Shown here one piece after another: positions 31,745-40,621 of a stretch of DNA of 64,000 nt; the stretch's first letter is position 1, and the number at the start of each line of letters is the position of its first letter. Under the pieces are notes generated by a model. The model saw only the letters and a list, made by a program, of their open reading frames with translations. It made no database searches and was not told the DNA's origin. The DNA comes from an uncultured Clostridia bacterium (lineage in GTDB: Bacteria; Bacillota; Clostridia; Oscillospirales; Acutalibacteraceae), in NCBI GenBank assembly GCA_947630285.1, contig CANRHD010000001.1, forward strand, positions 248,001 through 312,000, written 5' to 3'. The translations under genes and the position numbers were made by a program.

Positions 31745-32126
31745 TTTTATCGTCCGAGAAAAGATTTATCTGGTTTGACCTTGATTTTGCCTCAGCCTTC
31801 ATGCGTTCGATTTCACGCTTGTAAAAATCCCTTTCGGACTGCGCTTTTGCGGCGTCCTCAAGATAAGATTTAATCTCGCCGCGTATGGTTTCGGTGCGTT
31901 GCTGCGCCTTTTTGCACTCGCTTGCATATTCGAGCGCAAGCAGTATTGCTATTTGACTTGTTGAAACATAGGGGTTTACGGTTTTAATTTCGTTAATTTT
32001 AGAGTTTATCTCCTTGGCAAGATTTTGTGTAAAATCTGCGGACTCCTCGGTTCTGATTGTGTATTGTGCGCCGGCTATTCTCACCGTTACGGTATTTTTA
32101 ACTTCTTTTTTATTCTCGTTTTCCAT
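31734..32126 (-). CDS. zapA: Cell division protein ZapA
   Basis: A 130-residue protein. The N-terminal ZapA fold (TVTVRIAGAQYTIRTEESADFTQNLAKEINSKI) is followed by a long coiled coil (about residues 65-120). ZapA bundles FtsZ protofilaments at the division ring. The typical clostridial order zapA followed by a U32 gene is kept, with an 11-bp overlap. Slightly longer than the Bacillus protein because of an extended coiled-coil tail. Confidence 0.88.
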   Translation of the reverse strand: MENENKKEVKNTVTVRIAGAQYTIRTEESADFTQNLAKEINSKINEIKTVNPYVSTSQIAILLALEYASECKKAQQRTETIRGEIKSYLEDAAKAQSERDFYKREIERMKAEAKSRSNQINLFSDDKNEG

Positions 32127-32190
32127 TATTTACACCTCTGCCTTATATATTTAATTCAATTATACACTAAACTTATGAAAACTTCAACAA

Positions 32191-32994
32191 TCAACAGCAT
32201 TTTTTGTAAACAAGAATTGAAAATTCCAGTTCAACGGAAAGTTCCTGTAAAGTATTTAACCTTTCCTGCTCCTTTTCGCCCGTTTTGTAATAATAGGGCG
32301 TCATCATAAACAGATTTTTTATATCATCGTTAGAGTCTATATGCGCCGTATATTTCACCTCGGTGTTCTTCACAAGCTCAAAGCCGTCGATGCCAAAACC
32401 GTTTACGCTGTTTTTATAAGCTCTGTCGTAAACTGCCCGTTTAAGCGAATAGAGATGATTTTCCAAGGGTATAGCCATTATCATATATCCGCCTTTTTTA
32501 AGTATTCTTTTGAATTCACTTTCGCTGTGGGGCGAAAAAATTTCAAGCAAAATATCCGCTGTTTCGTCAACCAACGGTATGGAAAACGAGCTTGCAACCG
32601 CAAGGCTTATATTTTTACTCCTCTTTGCGGCCATGGCTATTGCGTTCTTTGAAATATCAAAGCCCGAAACGGTTATATTCTTTACATTATCGGCAATACG
32701 GGCAGTATAATACCCCTCGCCGCAACCGCAGTCTATCAATAAATCGTGAGGTTTTGAAAACTCCTTCACGGTTTTTACAAGCTCGTCTGCGAATTTTTCA
32801 TAATACCCTTTGTTCAGAAAATCACGCCTTGAAACGGCCATGAGCTTGTTGTCTCCGTGGTTTCCGCCCTTTGAGCCCAAAAGCAGATTTACATAGCCGC
32901 TTTTTGCAATGTCAAAGCTGTGACTGTTGGGACATTTGTAGGAATTACCGCTCTTTTCAAGTTTTTCTTTGCATTTGGGGCATACAAAAATCAT
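32191..32994 (-). CDS. rlmA: 23S rRNA (guanine-N1)-methyltransferase, RlmA/TlrB type
   Basis: About 267 residues. An N-terminal zinc ribbon (FVCPKCKEKLEKSGNSYKC, then PNSHSFD giving Cys3-His) is followed by GYVNLL and the SAM-binding LLIDCGCGEGYYTARIA. DILLEIFSP replaces the usual nucleobase motif. RlmA-type enzymes methylate G745/G748 in helix 35 of 23S rRNA. I start it at ATG 32994, five bases after GGGTGA; a TTG four codons upstream has no site. Divergent from alr. Confidence 0.85.
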   Translation of the reverse strand: MIFVCPKCKEKLEKSGNSYKCPNSHSFDIAKSGYVNLLLGSKGGNHGDNKLMAVSRRDFLNKGYYEKFADELVKTVKEFSKPHDLLIDCGCGEGYYTARIADNVKNITVSGFDISKNAIAMAAKRSKNISLAVASSFSIPLVDETADILLEIFSPHSESEFKRILKKGGYMIMAIPLENHLYSLKRAVYDRAYKNSVNGFGIDGFELVKNTEVKYTAHIDSNDDIKNLFMMTPYYYKTGEKEQERLNTLQELSVELEFSILVYKKCC

Positions 32995-33121
32995 ATAATC
33001 ACCCAATTAATAATAAAACAAAAGCTAAAAAATATCAACTTTGCTTTTTAATTACTTTACATAGCAAAAAGTTTAGATTATAATTTAATATAGTTTTGTA
33101 TTGATAGCTAAGGAGAAATAT

Positions 33122-34288
33122 ATGCTGTTACCTAAGAGGGCGTATGCTCAGATTGATTTGGACGCTATATGCGAAAATGTAAAATCCGTTATGAAAAAAA
33201 TCGGCGGCGGAGTTAAGGTTATGGCGATAGTTAAGGCCGACGCTTACGGCCACGGCGCCGTGCCGGTTGCAAGGGCTCTTGACGAAATGGGGGTAGACTC
33301 TTTCGGCGTTGCTACGGTTGACGAGGCGGTTCAGCTGAGAAACGGCGGAATAACAAAGCCTATTTTGATTTTAGCGCATGTATTCAGCGAAGAATACGAC
33401 GAAATGCTGCGTTGGGATATAGCCCACGCCGTGTTCAAATACGAAAATGCGCTTTCATTAAACGATAGGGCGGCACAGCTTAACAAGACGGCAAAAATAC
33501 ATATCAAAATTGATACCGGCATGGGGAGAATAGGCTTTCAGCCGACGGACGGGAGCATAGAGGAAATCAAAAAAATCTGCAAACTGCCGAACATATCGGT
33601 TGAGGGCATATTCACACATTTTGCCTGCGCAGACGCAAAGGACACCGCCTCTGCCGACAGGCAGAAAGAAATTTTCCTTGATTTTATCAAAAGGCTCGAA
33701 AACGAAAAAATCAACATACCCGTTAAGCATATGTATAACAGCGCAGGTATAATCGACTATGACGACGGCTTCCTCGATATGGTCAGGTCGGGCATTATGA
33801 CTTACGGGCTTTATCCGTCGGAAGAAATGGACAGGCGGGGTTTTGTATTAAAGCCGGCAATGCAGATTTTCAGCAGTGTTAGCCTTGTAAAAAAGGTTAA
33901 AAAGGGATTTACGGTGAGCTACGGCAGTACCTTTACCGCCCCCGGCGATATGGAGATAGCCACAGTATCCATAGGCTACGGCGACGGCTACCCGAGAAGC
34001 CTGTCAAACAAGGGACGGGTGCTTATAAACGGAAAATCCGCAAGGATAATCGGCAGGGTCTGTATGGATCAGCTTATGGCAGATGTAACGGGAATGGGCG
34101 TTAAGCAGGGCGACAAGGTCACGCTTGTCGGAAAGGACGGCGACAATTTCATAAGCGTTGAGGAGGTTGCCGACGCCTCGGGAAGCTTCAACTATGAATT
34201 TTGCTGTTCGCTTGCAATGAGAGTGCCGAGGGTGTATATTAAAAACTCGCAGGTTTTTGAAATACAGAATTACATAAAAAAGATATGA
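33122..34288 (+). CDS. alr: Alanine racemase
   Basis: About 388 residues, PLP-dependent interconversion of L- and D-alanine for peptidoglycan. The PLP lysine lies in MAIVKADAYGHG, the substrate region in KIDTGMGRIGF, and the catalytic tyrosine in SIGYGDGYPRSL; RVCMDQLMADVT is also present. Start at ATG 33122 is fixed by AAGGAGA five bases upstream; the frame stays open to a TTG at 33101 without a site. Stands alone; no acpS or ddl next to it. Confidence 0.95.
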   Translation: MLLPKRAYAQIDLDAICENVKSVMKKIGGGVKVMAIVKADAYGHGAVPVARALDEMGVDSFGVATVDEAVQLRNGGITKPILILAHVFSEEYDEMLRWDIAHAVFKYENALSLNDRAAQLNKTAKIHIKIDTGMGRIGFQPTDGSIEEIKKICKLPNISVEGIFTHFACADAKDTASADRQKEIFLDFIKRLENEKINIPVKHMYNSAGIIDYDDGFLDMVRSGIMTYGLYPSEEMDRRGFVLKPAMQIFSSVSLVKKVKKGFTVSYGSTFTAPGDMEIATVSIGYGDGYPRSLSNKGRVLINGKSARIIGRVCMDQLMADVTGMGVKQGDKVTLVGKDGDNFISVEEVADASGSFNYEFCCSLAMRVPRVYIKNSQVFEIQNYIKKI

Positions 34289-34292
34289 TATT

Positions 34293-34322
34293 ACGGTGAA
34301 CCCCCTGCGAGGGTTTTGCCGT
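34293..34322. repeat. GGAACCC-type hairpin after alr
   Basis: ACGGTGAACCC and AGGGTTTTGCCGT flank CCTGCG. It is a diverged relative of the hairpins at 2350-2378 and 1831-1860 and lies just after alr. Confidence 0.45.
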
Positions 34323-34343
34323 GACAGAACAATTTATACTAAC

Positions 34344-34379
34344 ATTAAAACGGACAGTCTTTCGGCTGTCCGTTTTGTT
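34344..34379. terminator. Bidirectional terminator between alr and the XRE gene
   Basis: AAAACGGACAG pairs perfectly with CTGTCCGTTTT around TCTTTCGG, with A and T runs on either side. It serves the convergent alr and XRE genes. Confidence 0.85.
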
Positions 34380-34380
34380 G

Positions 34381-34764
34381 TTACAGGCTGTTTAATTCTT
34401 CGTTCTTTGCCTGCTTTAAAAGCTCCATAAAGCTCTCTTTTTTTTCGCTTGAACACATACGGTACATAGCAAGCAGGTCCTTTTCATCTCTTTTAAGCTC
34501 GCTTATAAGCGTCTCGCCCTGTTCCTTTTTAAGGCTTACCACGGAATCGCAAACCAAAAACTCGCTCTTGGGGTCGATGCCTATCAAATAGTCAACGGTA
34601 ATGTCAAACACCTTTGCAAACGCCGCAAGAAAGCGTATATCGGGTCTGTTTCTTCCCGTTTCATACGAGGCGTATGTGGAGCGGTCAATCTCAAGCAAAT
34701 CGGAAATTTGCTGTTGAGTGTATTTATTTGCTTTTCTTATCAGTTTTAGCTGTTCATTTAGCAT
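34381..34764 (-). CDS. XRE-family helix-turn-helix regulator
   Basis: A 127-residue protein. Residues 3-62 form a Cro/C1-type HTH (LKLIRKANKYTQQQISDLLEIDRSTYASYETGRNRP) with the usual FDITVDYLIG end. The C-terminal 55 residues are charged and helical (LISELKRDEKDLLAMYRMCSSEKKESFMELLKQ), probably a dimerisation helix. Targets are unknown. It is monocistronic, downstream of malQ on the same strand of the gap at 34765-34845. Confidence 0.85.
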   Translation of the reverse strand: MLNEQLKLIRKANKYTQQQISDLLEIDRSTYASYETGRNRPDIRFLAAFAKVFDITVDYLIGIDPKSEFLVCDSVVSLKKEQGETLISELKRDEKDLLAMYRMCSSEKKESFMELLKQAKNEELNSL

Positions 34765-34845
34765 TTTTATTCCACCGTCAAATTTATTACCGTAATATTA
34801 TAAAGCTTTGCAATATTATTGTCAACACAATTAAGGGTTAAAGCG

Positions 34846-36345
34846 TTATCTTTTAAACAGGGCGTTGATGTATCTGTAATAATCGGCGTCTATCATATCC
34901 ACGGTTTCCTGAGTTGTTCTGAACTGCCAGTTGCCGCTTGCCCTGCCCGGCACATTCATTCTCGCATCTGAACCGAAGCCGCACAAATCCTGAAAGGATA
35001 TTACGGCAATCAGCGACGGACTGCGCCAAACCGTTTCGATAACCGCCCTGCACGAGGGGCTCTTATATCCGCCCTCGCCCCAATTACCGCCCTTGAAATT
35101 GCAGTAATCGAGTGCAAATTTTCGCTGATGAGGTTCGGCCTCCCAAAGCCATGCGAGCAAAGTAGTATTGTCGTGCGTGTCCACATATGCGACGGAATTT
35201 TTGGGGTAATTGTGCGGTAGGTGCGTGCTGTCGCAATTCGGGTCAAAGCCGAACTGTATTACACGCATACCGGGAAACCCGGTGTCCTCAAGCAGTTTTA
35301 TAACATCTTCGCCGAATGTGCCCAAGTCCTCCGCAATAATCGGAGGCTCGCCGATTTCGGCCTTTACGGCGTTAAACAGCTTCATACCCGGGCCCTTGAG
35401 CCACTCGCCCTGCTTTGCGGTATCCGCCTTTGCATCAACCGCCCAATAGGAGGCAAAAGCCCTGAAATGGTCTATTCTCACCGTGTCAAAGAGTTTAAAC
35501 GACGCCTTAATTCTTTCTATCCACCAGCGGTAGCCGTCCTTTTCCATAGCGTCCCAGTCGTAAAGCGGATTGCCCCACAGCTGACCGTTTTCGGAAAAGT
35601 AATCGGGCGGAACTCCGGCAACCTTTTTGCGTGTAAAATCGTTTTCGTCGATTTCAAAAAGCCTTCTGTTGCTCCAGACATCAACGCTGTCCATGGAAAC
35701 ATAGATAGGCATATCGCCCAGGATTTTAACTCCCCTGTCGTTGGCGTAAAGCTTAATCTCACGCCATTGCGTATAAGCTATGTACTGCACAAAGGCGTAA
35801 AAATCTGCGCTTTCCTTTAGCTTATCGGCGTTTTTAAGGCAGTTTTCATAGTATGCAAATTCGCTGTCCCATTCGTACCACGGCTTATTGCCAAACCTCT
35901 CCTTTGCCGCCTGAAAAAGCGAGTACGCCGAGCACCATTCGTTTTCACTTTTGAATTTTTCCGCCTTTTCCCTTATTGCGCCGTCTGCGTTTGAATACGC
36001 CTTTTTAAGCAATTCAAGGCGTGAATTAAAGGCAAATTCATAATCTGCGGTGTACGGCGAGCCGTAATATACCGAGCGCTCGATGTCCTCTGCACAAACA
36101 AGCCCTGCCCTGACGAGGGCGTCGGGAGAAATAAACATATGTGAAATTGCGAAAACTGCGTTTGAAGTGTACGGCGAACCGTAAAAGTCGGGGGGATTTA
36201 ACGGCAGTACCTGCCAATATGAAAACCCCATATCCTTTATTTTATCTATAAAATGCTTTGTTTCGTCGCCCATTACGCCTATGCCGTATCGTGACGGGAG
36301 CGACGACAGGTGCATTAATACCCCGGAAGCCCTTGTATTCAGCAT
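34846..36345 (-). CDS. malQ: 4-alpha-glucanotransferase (amylomaltase)
   Basis: About 499 residues, GH77. It transfers alpha-1,4-glucan segments, working with glycogen or maltodextrin metabolism in the cytoplasm. GVLMHLSSLPSRYGIGVMG at the N-terminus, GDMPIYVSMDSVDVW, the nucleophile region VRIDHFRAF, the acid Glu in PIIAEDLGTF and DTHDNTTLLAW are all intact. Start at ATG 36345, eight bases after GGAGACA; an extension to 36420 has no site. No glycogen phosphorylase or debranching gene is adjacent. Confidence 0.95.
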   Translation of the reverse strand: MLNTRASGVLMHLSSLPSRYGIGVMGDETKHFIDKIKDMGFSYWQVLPLNPPDFYGSPYTSNAVFAISHMFISPDALVRAGLVCAEDIERSVYYGSPYTADYEFAFNSRLELLKKAYSNADGAIREKAEKFKSENEWCSAYSLFQAAKERFGNKPWYEWDSEFAYYENCLKNADKLKESADFYAFVQYIAYTQWREIKLYANDRGVKILGDMPIYVSMDSVDVWSNRRLFEIDENDFTRKKVAGVPPDYFSENGQLWGNPLYDWDAMEKDGYRWWIERIKASFKLFDTVRIDHFRAFASYWAVDAKADTAKQGEWLKGPGMKLFNAVKAEIGEPPIIAEDLGTFGEDVIKLLEDTGFPGMRVIQFGFDPNCDSTHLPHNYPKNSVAYVDTHDNTTLLAWLWEAEPHQRKFALDYCNFKGGNWGEGGYKSPSCRAVIETVWRSPSLIAVISFQDLCGFGSDARMNVPGRASGNWQFRTTQETVDMIDADYYRYINALFKR

Positions 36346-36452
36346 TATCCTGTCTCCTATAATTTCATCATAAATATAATACAATAAGATTTTAAATTCT
36401 TCAAGAAGAAATAATATCAAGTTTTATAAAACCTTAAAAATACGGCTTTTTA

Positions 36453-36481
36453 TTGACTTAAAATATGTTAAGTGATAGAAT
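36453..36481 (+). promoter_or_regulatory. Sigma-A promoter of the HEYGH membrane protein gene
   Basis: TTGACT (36453-36458), 17 bp, TAGAAT (36476-36481), followed 22 bp later by the ATG with GGGGTGG. A strong match to the housekeeping consensus. Confidence 0.75.
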
Positions 36482-36503
36482 TTTTATATAAAGGGGTGGT
36501 AAA

Positions 36504-36998
36504 ATGTCGGATAGCAAACAGAGGTTTGACTACAGCGTAAACAGAACCGCAAGGCCTACCACATATTTCAGGAGGTTCCTTTTTTACCTTGTTCAATGGA
36601 CCTGGGGGCTTCCCGTAAACCTTATCGGCGCTATAGTTTACCTTATCTGCACGAAAATTCTGCACAGGCGCTGGCAAAGGTTCGGCTATGCAAGAATTGT
36701 CTACCTGCCTTGGAAAAGCGGCGGCCTTACGCTGGGACTTTTCATTTTTATGAAAGACCGTCACAGCAGTAAAAAATGGACCTACAACACAAGGATACAC
36801 GAATACGGCCACACCTGGCAATGCCTTGTTTTAGGGGCTTTTTACTGGATAGTCATAGCCCTGCCGTCCGCAATATGGTGCAATTTTTTTGAGGGCTACA
36901 GGAAAAGAAACGGCGTTTCCTATTACAAGCTGTACTGCGAGGGCTGGGCAAACAAATGGGGTCAGAAATTTTCGGGCCTTAAAATGGATTTGCCGTAA
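36504..36998 (+). CDS. Membrane protein with HEYGH putative zinc-protease motif
   Basis: A 164-residue protein of a conserved but uncharacterised clostridial type. Hydrophobic segments lie at about 24-50, 72-84 and 104-126. HEYGH (residues 99-103) matches the HExxH zinc motif, and Glu146 in YCEGWANKWG could be a third ligand, as in gluzincins. Neither the active site nor a substrate is demonstrated, so the call is structural only. It has its own sigma-A promoter and RBS GGGGTGG and ends before a bidirectional terminator shared with the inositol operon. Confidence 0.6.
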   Translation: MSDSKQRFDYSVNRTARPTTYFRRFLFYLVQWTWGLPVNLIGAIVYLICTKILHRRWQRFGYARIVYLPWKSGGLTLGLFIFMKDRHSSKKWTYNTRIHEYGHTWQCLVLGAFYWIVIALPSAIWCNFFEGYRKRNGVSYYKLYCEGWANKWGQKFSGLKMDLP

Positions 36999-37029
36999 AG
37001 CGTAAAGACAAAGCGTAAAATAGGCATAA

Positions 37030-37066
37030 AAATCTCCCCTGTATCCGTAGGATACGGGGGAGTAAT
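37030..37066. terminator. Bidirectional terminator between HEYGH gene and iolG
   Basis: CTCCCC-TGTATCC and GGATACG-GGGGAG form a long stem around GTA, followed by TAATTTTCT on the plus strand and ATTTTTAT on the minus strand. It ends both convergent transcripts. Confidence 0.8.
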
Positions 37067-37083
37067 TTTCTGTTGTTTTATAA

Positions 37084-38091
37084 TCAGTTGATTTCAGACA
37101 GCTTAACGGCTCTGTGCTCGTTTGCGGATTTTTCCGCCGCAAGCGCTATTTTAACGCTCTGCATACCGGCATGAATACCGACTGGTGTTTCGGTACCGTT
37201 CTCGACCGCCGCCACAAACTGCCTTACCTCCTCGGAAAAGCTTTCCATATATCTTTCAAGGAAGAAGAACAGCGGCTTTTCGCCCGTTACGCCGTCCGCA
37301 GTGGAAATTACCGCAGACGAAAGGGTGTCGTTTGAGGTTGCAACCATGCCCTTTGAGCCGAAAAGCTCCGCCCTTTGGTCGTAGCCGTACATCGCCTGAC
37401 GGGAATTGTCGATTACCGCCAGAGCGCCGTTTGACATTTTAAGAGAGATTATGGCCGTGTCAAAATCCCCGTACTCACGAATAGACGGATTTATAAGAGC
37501 GTCGGCATATACGGAAAGCTCCTCAACATCGCTGTTTGTAAGGAAGCACGCCATATCAAAATCGTGAATTGTCATATCCAGGAAAATGCTTGCGGCGCAG
37601 TAGCCTACAGGTGGAGCCTGCGGATCTCTCGATGTGATTTTAAGGATTTGAGCGTCGCCTATCTTGCCCTCGTCGTAAGCCTTGCGGATTGCCGCAAAGT
37701 TGTGGTCAAAGCGGCGGTTAAAGCCTACCTGGAATTTAATCTCCGGGTGAGCCTTGAGGGCGTCGGCAATTTCCTGAATTTTATCAACGGTATTTGCAAG
37801 CGGTTTTTCGCAGAAAACATGCTTGCCTGCGTTTATTGCCTCTATTGAAATAGGAGCGTGGGTATCCGTTGAAGAACAGACAAGCACGGCGTCTATTTCG
37901 GGGTCGTTGATTATTTCTTTATAATCCTTATAGATTTTTTTAACGCCGAAGCCTTCGATAAAAGCCTTAGTCTCATCGTTCATAAAAGGATCAGCCATAG
38001 CGATTACTTCGGCGTTCTTAACATGATAAGAAATTGACTCAAGATGCACCTTGCCGATACGGCCGGCGCCTATAATACCTACTTTTAACAT
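37084..38091 (-). CDS. iolG: Inositol 2-dehydrogenase
   Basis: A 335-residue Gfo/Idh/MocA oxidoreductase that oxidises myo-inositol to scyllo-inosose with NAD. N-terminal Rossmann motif VGIIGAGRIGKVHLESI, the catalytic Lys in CEKPLANTVDKIQ near residue 96, and DMTIHDFDMA carrying catalytic Asp/His residues. It is the last gene of the iol operon, although it performs the first step. The operon context makes the substrate secure within this broad family; scyllo-inositol is an alternative. Confidence 0.9.
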   Translation of the reverse strand: MLKVGIIGAGRIGKVHLESISYHVKNAEVIAMADPFMNDETKAFIEGFGVKKIYKDYKEIINDPEIDAVLVCSSTDTHAPISIEAINAGKHVFCEKPLANTVDKIQEIADALKAHPEIKFQVGFNRRFDHNFAAIRKAYDEGKIGDAQILKITSRDPQAPPVGYCAASIFLDMTIHDFDMACFLTNSDVEELSVYADALINPSIREYGDFDTAIISLKMSNGALAVIDNSRQAMYGYDQRAELFGSKGMVATSNDTLSSAVISTADGVTGEKPLFFFLERYMESFSEEVRQFVAAVENGTETPVGIHAGMQSVKIALAAEKSANEHRAVKLSEIN

Positions 38092-38142
38092 AATTTTCTC
38101 CTGTGTTATGTTTTATTTTAATACGGAAATTTGCCGTTTATA

Positions 38143-39651
38143 TCAGATAGTGCCGTCCCATGTTGAAACATTTGTGCTTGTCGCTTCCTCTTCGTCAAAC
38201 CAATGCGTTGTAACGGCCTTGGATTCGGTATAAAAACGGTATGCGTCCTTGCCAAGACAATGGAGATCGCCGAAGAACGACTGCTTGTGTCCCGAGAACG
38301 GGAAGAAGCCTACGGGTACGGGAATACCTACATTTATGCCTACCTGACCGCCGTCGGTGTAACGGGCAAACTGCCTTGCAAAATAGCCGCTCTGGGTATA
38401 AATTACAGAACCGTTTGCATAGGGGTTTGAGTTCATTATTTTAAGCCCCTCTTCAAAGTTCTTGCAACGCTTAATGCAAAGCACGGGGCCGAATACCTCA
38501 TCTCTGCCTATGGTCATATCCTCGGTAACATGATCGAAGATTGTCGGGCCTACAAAATAGCCGTCCTCATAGCCCTCGACTACGCAGTTCCTGCCGTCAA
38601 GCACAAGCTCTGCGCCCTCTGCAACGCCCTTGTCTATATCCGCAATAACTTCCTTATAATGCTTTTCATAGGTTATCGGGCCGAGCTTTGAGGTCTTATC
38701 CCATGACGGGCCGACTTTAATCTTTTGAGCCTGCTTTTTAAGCTCTGCAACAAATTTATCTGCAATAGCCTCCTCGACAACACAGCAGGAAAGGGCCATA
38801 CAGCGCTGGCCGGCACAGCCGTAAGCCGAATTTATAACGCCCGCAACCGTTCTCTCAAGAGCGCAGTCCGACATAACAAGCGCATGGTTCTTTGCCTGAC
38901 AAAGCGCCTGACAGCGTTTGCCGGCGGCGGCGGCTCTCTGATATATTTTAAGTCCTACGGGCGTTGAGCCTACAAAGGTTATGCCCTTGATGTCGGGGTG
39001 GTCGAGTATGGTGTTTATCTCGTTTCTTGAGCAGGTAACGATATTTATAACGCCGTCGGGTACTCCTGCCTCTTTGTATATCTTTGCAAAGAGCATAGCC
39101 GTCTTGGGCGTAAGCGAAGCGGCCTTTAATACCATGGTATTACCGCAGGCAATACAGGTGGGAGCCATCCAGCCGAAAGGAATCATTGCAGGGAAGTTTA
39201 CGGGAACGATACCTGCAAAAACGCCGAGAGGCTCACGGTATTTAACGGTATCGTAGCCTTTTGAAGCGTCCATAATGCTCTCGCCCATCATAAGAGAGGG
39301 AACCTGCGTTGCAAGCTCAGTACCCTCCTTGGCTTTGAGGACATCGCCCTCTGCCTCGCCCCATACCTTGCCGTTTTCCTTTGCAACGGACATTGTGAGC
39401 TCTTCCATATTTTCTATGATAAGGTCACGGATTTTATAGAGAATTTGTGCGCGCTTGATAGCAGGTACAGCCCTCCATGCCGGATAAGCAGTCTTTGCCG
39501 CTTCGATAGCCTCAAGCACTTCCTCGTTGGTACAGCAGGGAGCCTGTCCCGTTACCTCGCCTGTTGACGGATTGTGGAGGTCGTACCAGGTATCTGTTTT
39601 TGAGTCACGGAATTCACCGTTGACAAAATACTTTAATTTTTCAACTGCCAT
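38143..39651 (-). CDS. iolA: Methylmalonate-semialdehyde dehydrogenase (CoA-acylating)
   Basis: A 502-residue aldehyde dehydrogenase of the MmsA/IolA branch. It converts malonate semialdehyde from the inositol route to acetyl-CoA with NAD and CoA. NAD-site motif TFVGSTPVG, catalytic Cys in GCAGQRCMAL near residue 285, and GRDEVFGPVL. The CoA-acylating branch lacks the usual general-base Glu, and I see none of the ELGGK type here (CQAKNHALVMSD instead), in keeping with IolA. It is separated from iolE by 72 bp. Confidence 0.92.
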   Translation of the reverse strand: MAVEKLKYFVNGEFRDSKTDTWYDLHNPSTGEVTGQAPCCTNEEVLEAIEAAKTAYPAWRAVPAIKRAQILYKIRDLIIENMEELTMSVAKENGKVWGEAEGDVLKAKEGTELATQVPSLMMGESIMDASKGYDTVKYREPLGVFAGIVPVNFPAMIPFGWMAPTCIACGNTMVLKAASLTPKTAMLFAKIYKEAGVPDGVINIVTCSRNEINTILDHPDIKGITFVGSTPVGLKIYQRAAAAGKRCQALCQAKNHALVMSDCALERTVAGVINSAYGCAGQRCMALSCCVVEEAIADKFVAELKKQAQKIKVGPSWDKTSKLGPITYEKHYKEVIADIDKGVAEGAELVLDGRNCVVEGYEDGYFVGPTIFDHVTEDMTIGRDEVFGPVLCIKRCKNFEEGLKIMNSNPYANGSVIYTQSGYFARQFARYTDGGQVGINVGIPVPVGFFPFSGHKQSFFGDLHCLGKDAYRFYTESKAVTTHWFDEEEATSTNVSTWDGTI

Positions 39652-39723
39652 ATTTTTTACTCCTTTACAGTGTTTGTTTAGCTTTACAGGCCGGCAGTTT
39701 AAAACCGCCTGTTTTTATTTTAA

Positions 39724-40620
39724 TTAAAGTCCTGCGACTTCTTTTATATACTTTCTTGCTTTAAGGGCGTACTCAAACGGGTTTGCAACCGCAGGGTCCT
39801 GCTCGGCTTCAACAAGCACATAGCCCTCATAGCCTGTTTTTTCAAGCACATCGAAAATAGGCTTAAAGTCTATAGCTCCGTCGCCGGGAACGGTAAACGC
39901 CCCGAGCCTTACGCCCTGCAAAAAGCTCAAATGCTCATCTTTAACCTTTTTAACCATTTCGGGGCGTATATCCTTAAGATGAACATGGAAAACACGGTCT
40001 GCGTACTTGTTGAGTACCGCCATATAGTCCTCGCCGCAGTATGCAAGGTGACCCGAATCGAACAGAAGTCCGAAAAGCTCGGGGTCTGTGTTCTCCATAA
40101 GTCTGTCAATCTCCGCCTTGGTCTGGACAACCGTTCCCATGTGATGATGGAAGCACAGCTTAATGCCCATATCCTTAGCAACCCTGCCGAGCTTATTGAC
40201 GCCCGTGCAAAGCAAATCCCATTCCTCATCGTTCATTATGTACTTATCGTCAAAAATTGACTTATCCGTACCCTGAATGGAATGACCCTGTTCGGAAATG
40301 CCGACAACCTTTGCGCCCATTTCCTTTAAGAAGGTAATATGCTCAATAAAATCCTTTTCAACCTCCTCATAGGGTTTGGTTGTAAGGAAAGAGGAAAACC
40401 ACGCATTGCAAATCTGCATATTGCGAAGCTCAAGAGCCTTTTTGAGAGCCGGAATGTCATTTCTGGGATATTTGTTGCCGACCTCACAGCCCGTAAAGCC
40501 TGCGAGAGCCATCTCGGAAATGCACTGTTCAAATGTGTTTTCTGCGCCCAAATCCGGCATATCGTCGTTTGTCCATGCAATAGGCGCAATTCCTAATTTT
40601 ACTTTGTTTTTGTCAAGCAT
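39724..40620 (-). CDS. iolE: Myo-inosose-2 dehydratase
   Basis: A 298-residue TIM-barrel metal enzyme that dehydrates scyllo-inosose to 3D-trihydroxycyclohexane-1,2-dione. IolE hallmarks: [18 protein letters not shown] at the start, [38 protein letters not shown] and [10 protein letters not shown], supplying the metal-binding Glu/Asp/His residues. It follows iolD by one base, so the two are translationally coupled. Confidence 0.95.
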   Translation of the reverse strand: MLDKNKVKLGIAPIAWTNDDMPDLGAENTFEQCISEMALAGFTGCEVGNKYPRNDIPALKKALELRNMQICNAWFSSFLTTKPYEEVEKDFIEHITFLKEMGAKVVGISEQGHSIQGTDKSIFDDKYIMNDEEWDLLCTGVNKLGRVAKDMGIKLCFHHHMGTVVQTKAEIDRLMENTDPELFGLLFDSGHLAYCGEDYMAVLNKYADRVFHVHLKDIRPEMVKKVKDEHLSFLQGVRLGAFTVPGDGAIDFKPIFDVLEKTGYEGYVLVEAEQDPAVANPFEYALKARKYIKEVAGL

Positions 40621-40621
40621 A

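Noticed and set aside
39652-39723. Hairpin between iolE and iolA as a terminator
   Set aside because: The stem is short and imperfect and the T-run is on the wrong strand for the operon.
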